A DNA stretch of 64,000 nt, taken from positions 1 to 64,000 of the forward strand of contig JASANE010028581.1 of assembly GCA_030248225.1 (NCBI GenBank), in the 5' to 3' direction. The stretch comes from Trileptium ribeirensis. Its lineage: Eukaryota > Nematoda > Enoplea > Enoplida > Thoracostomopsidae. The notes beneath the pieces were generated by a model. It ran no database searches and was not told where the DNA came from. It saw nothing but the letters and a program-made list of their open reading frames with translations. This document shows positions 36,901-48,900 of the stretch, one piece after another. A program made the position numbers and the translations under genes. Each line of letters starts with the position of its first letter. Within the stretch, counting starts at the first letter, position 1.

Positions 36901-39900
36901 AAACAATGACAATAATCGTCTTACGGACTAAATCATCTTCCATGAATAAAAATTATATCTGTTTATTATGGATAAAAACTACCTATGTGTAATTGAGTTC
37001 GATGTGATTAACTAGTTATTAACCAAATTAAATATACTTGAAATTACATTTTAATAAATATATTGTACAATGTATATTATTTAATGCTTCAATTGTGCAT
37101 GGCGGGTATCAACATAATGATTTGACGAAAAGGTATTCATTTTATCTGGACTGTCCACAGCCCTCCGAAAAGTGGGGGGCGGAACATTAATGTTTAAAAA
37201 CAATTAGCAAACAAAAAACATAAATTTTCAGACATAAAAAATTTTAGAATCAGTTGAACGTGGGGGTTTGGGCCGAGTGGGGGGGCGGACATGGGGGAAA
37301 ATTTCACGAACATGGAGGGAGTTGGAAAGTGGGGGTACCCCCACCTCTCCTGTGGACAGGCCAGTTTATTTTAGCATTCTCACGGAAGAGGGAGATTTGT
37401 AATTTTCGGAATTAATATAGGGACCTAGGGTATATACTTAACGCTTAAAATACTTAATGGTTATCTTTTGTACAATTTGAATCATTATAACTCAGCATTG
37501 ATGAGTGTGATATCCGTTCGAACCTCGTCATTCTATTTTGAATAATGGTACTCAAAGTTGATGACAAGACTATTATTATAGTTGACTTCACTCTCAACTA
37601 TCTTCGCTAATAAATCCATGTCAGCGGGAAGGAAGTTTTACAGACGACAAAACAATATTCTCTACACCAATTACCTAAAATCGACGTAAATGGGTTTAAC
37701 TGAGAAAAAAGCGCCACGATTTTTTTCATTTGTGAACAAGAATCGCACTTACTTCGAACAACAAACAAAAAAGCGTGTTAAAAATTTCGAACAGTGTTTT
37801 GTACAGCCAATAATTTAACTCCATTCTATACGAGAAAGGAGCCCGGTGTATTTAGTGAGTTAGCAACTGAGTAAGGTGCAGGAAGTTAACAATGATTAAC
37901 AAATCACATTGAACTCAAAACCTTTGGCAACATAACGCTCGAACACTGTAATGTTTATTAAGCATAAAAATAACGCTATCACTATCATAGATATGTACAC
38001 CAATTTGATACATTATTAACATAAAATCTGGCTTTTGTGATTGTTTAATAAATTAATATATTAGAATAGTGTATTAATAAATAAATGTAATAATGAATGT
38101 AATTCTATATATTAATTAATATATAGAAAGTGAATAAACATCTTGTGTATCTTTCACACATCCGCTGTATTTAAAAGTCACATCTTGTGTATCTTTCACA
38201 CATCCGCTGTATTCAAAAAGCCTAAAGGACGATTATTAAATTCTGGAATGCCGTGAAGGACAGTGTTTTTAACACTTCAAACCCTGTTTTTGTTTTACAA
38301 CAATCAATCACGCCGCGGACCGCTGTGCTCACTGTATTCGCGGCGTTTACAATAAATTGTGTGGTTTGCTTCCATTGCGATGTGTTGACAACATCCGAGC
38401 AGTTTAGCTCCAAAATAGCGTAAAGGCTAGTGAACTTTACTTGAAATTCCTGGTTCAATTCCTCAGGACGATGTATATTTGCTTGGTGTGAGCACGACAT
38501 ACCAAATAATTTATGACGTAAAGGATTAGGTATAATGTATTATAAGGACAAACTGATGTATAATTCAGGGCGCATGTGTTTCAGTATTGAAACCAGAATA
38601 ACATTACAGTAACACGACCGAAACAAGTACAATCAGAAATGACGACAACTTATACCTGCACCAATGGTTTCCTCGATCGTAACCATATCGCTCGAAATTT
38701 GGGCTGCAAACACGCGAACAGCCTCGTTCGGATCTTCGTAGTTTTTAATCGGATCAACATACGTTTTATGAAATCCACCGTACGGACTTGGACTGCCGTA
38801 CATGCCCATTAGTGGAGAGCCAACTGAAATATACAGTTACATACACAAACTATGTTATTATTATTATATTGAACACATACATAATGACATCTATTGTATA
38901 TGTGTATTGTGCATGATGCATCGGTGTATTTGTTTCCTGCTAATAATTAGACTGCAAAGATATGTACATGACACTACTGCTGAACGTGTACAATCATGTC
39001 AAGTCAAGCGCGTGAAGCCATGCGAGAGACTAATGAAATAGCAACCCTGGAATTAAGATAATGATAAGGTGTGGACAAATAGGTGCTTTAAAACTAATAC
39101 GCCTGGGTGGATTTCCTATCTGCTAATAATTAGACAACAAAGAAATGTGCATGACACTACTGCTGAATGTGCACAAACCTCTCAAGTCAAGCGCGTGAAG
39201 CCATGTGAGACTAGCTACCCTGGCATAAAAGATTATCGACCAATTATGACAAGGTATGTACAAATAGGTGCTGATTATCGACCAATTATGACAAGGTATG
39301 TACAAATAGGTGCTATAAAAGTAATAAGCTTCTGTATTATTCAATTTGTCAAATGGTTGGAAGAAGTAAGACAAAGCATCTTAAAATAATTATTATGCTC
39401 TATCTGATAATACATATATATATTCAAAAATAAGAATTACTCTAAACAAGTGTTTCAAGCTATGCTTAAAATTAATGACTAATTTACATTAAAAACATTT
39501 ACGTGGTCTCTCAAACTCATTACAATGCTTAGTATAGGTAGAATGCGTTAAATTACATAAAGGGTTCAGCGCATCATCGTGGAAACTGATATACCAATAC
39601 AATAAAAACAATGCATGCTGACAGGTGCATATTATGTAATATATTATGTGACCGTTTGCTAAGCCCGTTTAAAACGAAAAGCTATGACACACAGAACTGA
39701 GTTCTATATACAATATGCGAGAAAATTTTATTGAAACTAGTACATAGTTGTTCCGAAATGACTTGTCGCTAAAACAACGTTTTAGCACCCATAAGGCTAT
39801 TATATACATACACTATCGGTATTACACGGCTTGGCTGATTATTGGTCCAGGCGGCGATTCTCAATATCGGTATTGGCATTTTTAAATATCTAGAATACCG

Positions 39901-42900
39901 ATACCGATATTGCAAAAACGGTAGAAAAAAAACTTGAAACTGACTAGAAAATCACGAACCGAATTTTGTTTGCGTACATAAACAGAAACAATATAGGCTT
40001 CAAGCTTGAATACCTATGTATTTCCACACAATAAGTGCATAGACTGTGTAAGTCGGACGCCCACTCCACCTCACAAACTCTTTTTTCCAACCCAAAACCT
40101 CTGAAAGATGGTTTGGAGATTTGTGCAATATAGTGGCAAAATATAATGGCCAATTTACAGTTCAATATTACCCGTCTCTCAAAATTCATGGTGTTTACCT
40201 AAAATAAATTGAGTGCAACCGTAAATCTGTGTACTAAAAAATTTGTATCATAGCTTGAAAATATATTAAGTTAAATATTGGTAAACGTTGTGTGGTGGTT
40301 CTGCTACGACTCCAGGTAGTTCCACTATTCCAGTTTCTGCAGGAGTAACGTCAGCAATGCATAGAAAGCAGCAACCATTTGCCACCATGCAATAATGACA
40401 ACCAGCTAAGAGCGCTCCTTATAGTAAATCGAAGTGCGGCGAGTATTCTATGAGCCTCAGGATATAGTTAATAAGACGAAGACAAACAAAACCCAGAAAG
40501 ATATACGTAACTTCCGCGCTTAAAAGAAATGGTTAGGAAAGCGGGAAAGCAAATTATAATCCATCAATTCCTAACCTACACCACAATCAACAACACCATA
40601 CTGTCTGGTCTATCCCAAATTACAAAACTCCAACGGAAACGGACATTCTCGGTAGTTCAGGGGCAAATTCGCTTCAGAAAATAAAAATACAGCAGTTGTA
40701 ATAAACAATTTATACATGTATATATTTTAACGTGCACGTGTATGCATGTATATATATAATACTTATATACACATAATATCGGTTTAGCGAGTATCGTTAT
40801 CGGCATTCTAATATAGGTATTGGCTATAGATATTATTTTTCAATATCGGCCAAGCCATAGTGGACATACACCGTCGCTTCTGCAGCTATGTCTTATCGCC
40901 AACATGGTTAATTCTGAGTTATGAATATGAAATTTGAAGAGATGTACATAGCTATAGCAACCGGATATCATCCATGTTGCTTGAGTAATTGAGAAGATAC
41001 ACTCTATTTTTGTGCTCCCAATGTTTAGGATGAATTGCTCCACAAAATGAAACCAAATACACAAATAATATAGCTAAAATGGGTGCAATATATTATCATT
41101 TTATCGTATTTTGGGTCCCACGCGCCAATTGAAAAAGCCTTTTTGACACAACCATGCATCGTAAATAACGGCCATAGCAATACTTCTTCTGCAGCTACAT
41201 AAACGGTGAATTGCTCTGCAAAATTATACCAAAACAACAATAAACACCGAGTGATAGTGGAGATATTACAATTTTCGTGTATTTTGGATCTCGTGGGTTA
41301 ATTTTAGAACCATTTTGACCCAACACCTACATACTAGGAACCGGGTAGCATAGCATTATAGGCAGTATTATAGATGCTTTGTTGTCTCTACAAAATGAAC
41401 CAATTTGACTTAGATATAAATACGATTTTGTCGGATTACAACGTAATCGTTGGGGACATATCGAGGCTCTACCCGAGCCTTATTGGCCAAGTTTTTTGCG
41501 GACACGTAAGGTGTCAGAATCGGGCTTCGCGCCTTATTCACGGTCACAAATATAGAAACTACAAGCTTTCAAATGAGCTATCGCTCGAATTATTCCGCCC
41601 AGCCAAAGTTGAGTTATGCGTCTAACCCTAAAACTCCAATAACGGATATTGACAAATTTCACCACTGTCACGTCTAAGTAAGAATCCTTCGTTTCACTCA
41701 CTACACTCAGAATCAAAATGGATACGAAAGTACGGTGCATCAAAATAACAGCGTGTGGAAAGCAAAGCTAAATATTTTACCGTTATGCATACATGGTCTG
41801 AAAAATGCAGGGAAAGCGTACGTATCACTCCGAGGTCGCTGTAATCTTATCATTAATGAAACATGGCCCAAAAAGTTGCAAATGAATGTACATAAGTTTT
41901 ACAGATATGAAAGAACATACAATTTTATTGTTTGCTACTAGGAAATTTTCAATGCTGATTCTAAAACAAATCGTCAAACTTATTATTTCAAAACATCGGC
42001 ATGTACCGCGTTTCAATGAACCCTCATATCGCTTTCAGAAGCGCTTCCATGAATTACGATCAACATAAATTGCAACCTCGAAGTGTATAGAAAGCTACAA
42101 AATACTGCTATCACATGCACCATATCTATAATTTTGCACATTCTAATGTGAGATAGTTATTACTGCATCAAATCTGGGATTTATTTGTAAATTTCAATAC
42201 GACGAATCGTAGCGGCTCTCGTGTGGAGAAATCCTTCTTGATGTTTAATAAGAAACGTTAATATTTAGAAAAGAGATCAAACTACAACAGGAGGGAGGGT
42301 TCAAGACATAGTCTGAATCTTACATTTCGGCTTAAATAAAATGTGATGCTCAGTGTGCCGATAACGGTATTGCTTGCTCATCACATATTGGGTCACTGTT
42401 GCAGCTGTCTTTACACTAGTAACGACGTAGCCGCGCACCCATCAACAAAAGCCAATATCTAGACTGAAACCTTCTCCACTACTAAGAACAAAAATCAAGC
42501 GACATGAGGCAATGGGTCGCTCTAGCGTCCCAAGCTCTTTAAAAGTTGAGTCGGTCGTTCACATTAATTTTGTTATAACCTCAACAGTTGATTTTTTCGC
42601 GTTTGTCAGCAAAAAGTACTTCCTCCATTTTGCGACGCCCCTGACCGACCGGTCGTTTAATCACAGGTGCCGTGTTAAGTGCTTGCCTCATAAATAACAC
42701 TGCAAACATGTTACTAAATTCTCTGCAGTGCATAATAAACAAGATGTAAAAAAATAGGTTTTGTCTCAAAAACGTAAATGGTAATTGCCAGATATGCACG
42801 AGTAGCTCAATTAATAGAACTTTATGTATCTCGTGCAAAAACAAATCAGCCATCAATGGCTTACTTAACTCAAGCGAAGCTCAACACTGGAATGTCACCC

Positions 42901-45900
42901 TCCGAGCAAATGATGTGTAGTTTAACACAAAGTTCTATTAATAACTAGCTAGTCCGTATGTATTCAAAATCTTGCGTAAAGACTTGTTACATTCAACTTC
43001 ATATCACTGTGTGTTGTAGTGTACCATACAACCAAATCGGATGATGTAACTGATGGCGGCAAATACGTGCCAATTGGCTATCCAGGCGTAATAATTTTGT
43101 ATATGATACAACCAAAATTGGATATGGGTGATGTTTTGAATGATCACAATGCTTGGCGAAAAAGCCATCATCTCTTTCTTATGTATTTTAATACAATTAT
43201 GTGGAAAACCTTCTCGTCGAATACAAAAGCTGCTAAACTGTGTTCTACAAGAGATTCCAGCGTCGGCGGATGGACGCACTGCTTAAGTCACGTTAATTTT
43301 CTACAACGTCTGCTGAATACAATAAGAGTAGAACCGGAGGACTATGCGTTAAGAGTAGAACCGGAGGACTATGCGTTAAGAGTAGAACCGGAGGACTATG
43401 CGTTAAGAGTAGAACCGGAGGACTATGCGTTAAGAGTAGAACCGGAGGACTATGCGTTTGGACTATGTTGTACACACAAACCGAGTTTCGTCGTCACGAT
43501 CATTGATTGCACTTACACTTTCCGTTGCTTATAATCGCTGGGGAGCCAATGTTTAGCATGCCATCAGATCGGTGACCATAACCTAACAACAAATATTATT
43601 ATTTTATATTATTTTGTTCAATAATATTACATACACCAAGAATAGAAAAAAAAATGAAAGACTTAATAAAAATACTCGCGCGGCAAATACTAGGGCAACG
43701 ACCGGAATATGCGAAGTCATCAGGGCAAATACAACAACAAAACGGGCTAAACAATAATTACATATTATTCCAATATTTTCAGATTGTTGGATTTATTAGA
43801 GCTCAAGCCAGATTGATCATAAACTAATCGTTTATGACAACAAAACGGGCTAAACAATAATTACATATTATTCCAATATTTTCAGATTGTTGGATTTATT
43901 AGAGCTCAAGCCAGATTGATCATAAACTAATCGTTTATGAACAAAATAAAAATAATTATTTCGAAACATGACAAAATGATAAGGAATTTTATAATCACAA
44001 TACCACACGGCGCCAGGAAAGATTTTGAGCTAGTGGACAAGGCGTTATTTACTGTATTATTTTAATGCATTTTTTATTTTCCGAAAACATGCGTCAAACA
44101 TAAAGAAGTTATGTCAAGTACTTATGTCACCTGTTTCAGATTTATAAGAGTCAAAAATGATTTTCGAAGTACCACTATAACTTAATGTGTATGTTTGAAC
44201 TGCATTATGTCAATATCATATTTTTAGCTTTGGAAATATTTATAGCATGCATTAGCATCATGTCAAGCATCCTGACCGTTAAAATGCATCAGCGGTTAGA
44301 CTCAACTGTCAAAAAAGTGCAGCGTTTAGCGATGAGACAAAATGTAAAATAATTTATTAGCTCACAAAACGGAATCAGATAAACCAAATACACACGGAAA
44401 AGTACAAAATGAAGAACCCACAACAAAACTCAACTACATAAAACTACATACTAGCAATGCAAATTATTTATGAGTTACAGTCTCGATCAAAAATGTGCAA
44501 CATAATCGATTTAAATCGATTGAAATTTCAAAATTTCAATCCATTTCGATCGTTTTCGACTTTCTCACAAATGGATAAATTTCTAATTTCTAAAGGTTTT
44601 ATTTATTTCGGTTAAATATTTTGAACCATTGGTATTTCGATTGAACTTATTTTTGTCCGAGACTGTATTTATGGCAGTGAGCAAGCGTGCATCATAAAAT
44701 TCAGCTTATTTTCTTCATCCGGTCATGTGTTTCTAATAGTTATTAAAGAATGATCGAACATAAAAAATACAGAATATGGTTGCAAAAAAAGTTTCCATGA
44801 ATCAACATTTAAAATAGTAAAAATCTACGATAGTGGTAATACCCAGGGGCATTAGAATGGCGGCTACCCAGCTATGTTTAATGGGGCCCAATACTACAGC
44901 TGACCTCCGAGTTTTGGGATTACTCATCTGCTCCCCCTATATTTGTAATGTCTCGCAGTTACGGATAAAATTTTCATATTAACGACCCAATATTAAAATC
45001 GGGTGCCACAATCCGCCGCAACGTAAGTTATAGTATTGTGGCACAAGAATGGTGGCATGACTGTCACTTATAGAGGTTACTAATATGCAGGGTATTCGGC
45101 TTTCTACGACATTGCACAGCCAATGTGGGCACATTAACACTTTAAAAAACTTCCACAACGTATGATGTATATAAATCGAAATAAAACACGTTGCACAAAT
45201 GAGGCACAGTGAATAATGTGAACAACATAAAAGTGCTCTTATAAATGCTAATATGCGGCGTGTAACAGTGGACTACATAATACTGCAAAGAGAAAAATCT
45301 TCAAAATGTAGTTTAAATTCATAGTCATTAACCAAAGTGTTCAAAAGATGTTCACTTTCAAACTATGTATTTAGTAAATTATAGCACTGTTCCGTCGAAG
45401 ATTTCAAATAATGTTGAAAAACAAACATCTCACCATGCAGTTCTTGGGTTTTTGTTACAGTTATAAAATTTCTCGGTAGGGGTGTCGCCACGTCGTAAAA
45501 GGTGTGCACCAACTGCCCCAGTTATGGCAGATACCTTCTCGTTTACAACTGGAGGAAAAATTTTGCTGCTTACTACTGTCATGAATCGAACCAAACAAAA
45601 CTGACAGCCATCCCATCTACAATTTTAATACTATTACATGGAGCATAGTTCCAGTTCTTCACGAGTGCGCTGTACAACATCAATGTGCTAGACCACAAAA
45701 AAAACAAAAAATATTTCGGCTTATATTTGAATTAGGTCTACAATCATGTTATGTTATGGAGGTGAAACTGTTCATAATTTTTTCTGAAAAAGTAAACCAA
45801 AATAAAAATGAACACAAAACTTTAATAAGAAAATACTTTTTAACGTTCTTTAAGTTGCACGGCTTTAACGCAAGTTGTCAGGAAAAAATAGCATTATCTG

Positions 45901-48900
45901 GCGTGAAGACGCTAATTTTAACCCAATGATTGTTGCACTCATAAGACTGTGAGCAAAAAATATTAACATACTGTGGATTGCGTCACATCAAACTCACACT
46001 AGGAATAGTAATTACTGAATACAATATATAGTAGGTTCATAGGTAAATTTTAATCAAATTTTTAGCTCAAAATTTGATTAAATCTTGATCAAAATTTGAA
46101 AGCATTTTGTGGATTTTTGGTGAACTAGAACGTCTGAATACTGTTCAAACTTTTCTATCACATAACTTTAGCCAATCAGGATCAACAAATTGAACTTAAA
46201 AATTTTTTAGCTCAAATTTTGTAGCATTGTGATTTGTAATACTTTTTTATTACAAATTAAAATTCAAATTGTGATCGAATGTTAACCTAAAACTTGAGAA
46301 AAAATTTTGACTTGTGAACGAACCTCTTGAAAATACGCCTTATTTTTTGTTACAGCAACAATCATCGTTCCACACTGTTGTCTAGCAAATGAACATTGAT
46401 TGGATAGCTCATTAAATTAGAAAATAGTCGGATACCTGCCTACACTACATAAATTTTATCAAATAAAATTGACACTCTCACTAAAAGGATTTCGTTTTTA
46501 TAATTTTTCCACAAAACAAGTTAAAAACATCAAACACCAACCACAACATATTTTGATCTATACCGACGTACTACAACCATTGTTATTTTTGTCACTTCCT
46601 AAATTGTAAAATTGACACAAACACACACCACACAGCACACACAGTGTGTAGTGTGGGGATGTCAACGCAGGGATACAAAGAGAGCGGCGCCCGACCCCAC
46701 ATTAAAACCGACAACCACATTTAGAGGCCCTCGCCAAGTTTTTCCACACTTTTGAGCAGCATATTGCCCCCTTGAACAGTTGTTATTCTTATATAATCAA
46801 GTCAATTTCGCACACTGCCCGTTTCCGTAATTATGTAATACTCAAACAGCAAAGAAATGGCTCAATCGTGCAGGGAACACCTACACGTTCGGTCCCAGTG
46901 ACTAACAGTTACGTTTTAAGCATCCGTATTAGAATATAATCGCTTACCCGCTTTGTAACCATTGTCGAGCACATCCAAGTCGGACGCTTGCCTTGACCCG
47001 CCACCGGTTCCAATACTACAAAACGCGTCTAGACACGTAGATGTCGATGATGAAGTCGATGTTTGTTTTCGACGTCGGCAACAACAAAATATGGCCACCG
47101 CCACAAGTGCCGCGAGTGCCACAATCCCAACAATTACGATGGCTGTCGTGTCGGTGAGGGATCCATGATTACGGCTGCGTTCGTTATGGTCAGGCGGTAT
47201 GCCTCCGTGTATTAAGACATCTAAAACGTGTATAATTAAACAACACTGGCTATCGAGTTTTCAGAGCTACAATAGATATTATATTAAGCGCACACAGGAA
47301 GTGGCAAGCAAAATAATCTGATCAAAACAAGATTGCATGTAATTGCATTGTCGTGCGAATATGCATCGATCACCGATTGTTTTACAGCATAACATGAAAC
47401 GGCTGACTAAACTATTAAGATACTTACAAAAAGGAATACAGATTACAATCATAATTGAAATTGAACGCATGAAGCGACTGAAGTTCTAGAAAAAAAATCG
47501 GAAAAAATTTCCTTTATCTGTCGCTCAGCTCATCTTCAAGTGGATGGATGTGGACTTCTACAATTTTCTATGCGATGGAAAGCGATGACGATGTGCCTTT
47601 CGCTGAAAGCTAAGATCTTCAACCCCATCTTCCAACTTAAAGCAAGAGTACTTTGCTAAATCCGGTCATGTGGGTGCAGCTACAATCAGAATTAAGTGCT
47701 AAAAATCGAACGATCGAACGTTTTGCGAATTTGTGTTAAACAAAAAATCGTATAATAAAAATGTTATTTTGCGTTTAATTTCACAAATTTCGTTTAAACG
47801 AAGTTCAATTGAGCGCGATATCGTTTGATTTCGTTTGCGTTTGATTTTTCGTGCACTTAATCCTGATTGTAACTGCACCTGTATTTCACCGCCCATATCT
47901 CGAGACAGAATATCATACGTGAAGTACGAGTGATTTACCATTGAAGCTGTGATTTAAAATTCCTATCTTCTTCGTCACTGAGGAAGAAATAAAGACTCCC
48001 ATAGTTTTAATATGTGTAGAGAATGGTCGTAAAGCTGCTTTCAATGTATATTACTAGTGTATTATTTTCTTTTAAGGACTTCGATAGATGCTCAGCCACA
48101 ATCGCCAGGTTTTCCCTCGCTCTGTGAATTAGTCGTTGATGTGTTATTGAGTAATAATTATTACTATAAATCATAATTCTCAATTCCAGAATATAACAAT
48201 AAAGTTACTTTGAGTTACGTGCCTTTCAGGGATAACAAACCATACGGAATCTTTATGATACCAACGACGAACGGGATTCATCCCTAACCACAATTATTAT
48301 CACGGGTCTAGATCGTTATTATAAATAACCTCAATCAATAAATTGGGATAAGAAAACTTAATTAGATGAAAACAATGTTGTTTACCGTTGGAACGATCCG
48401 TCCATTTAATAGGACTCCACGCGCCCCAGCCGGTGTCCGAAATAAAGCTCTTAATCTGAAATGTTAAATCAATCATTAAGAAATATTAGTTCAACAACCT
48501 CAGCGATTATTAGATCGCTCGCAAATGGCCGAGTGTGGCAATGGTATTTATAATATTGTTATAATAAATATAGAATTAAATTATTGTTATAGATGCTTCT
48601 TCCGCGCTCTCAATATATTCAAGTCTATCTGTAAGTTGGGGTGAGGTCATCATTAATAAGCATTTTCTCATTCAGTCCCAAAGATTGCACAGTTTGTAAA
48701 ATTTTGATTAGTTTCGGTTAAGCGAAATTTCGATCGACTTCGATAGATTGCGATTAAACTTTTTATAGATCGTGATTTCGATCGTTTTCGAATGCACTTA
48801 CTTATGACCGCGACTGTAGTATCCTGCACCACAAGAAAGACATTTCACTACAACGCATTTTATCAAATATTTATAATACGACAGTTTACAAGTAATGGTT

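Noticed and set aside
43293..43475. Minus-strand THSPPVLLL repeat frame
   Set aside because: Antisense reading of the 27-bp minisatellite; there is no sequence beyond the repeat to support it.
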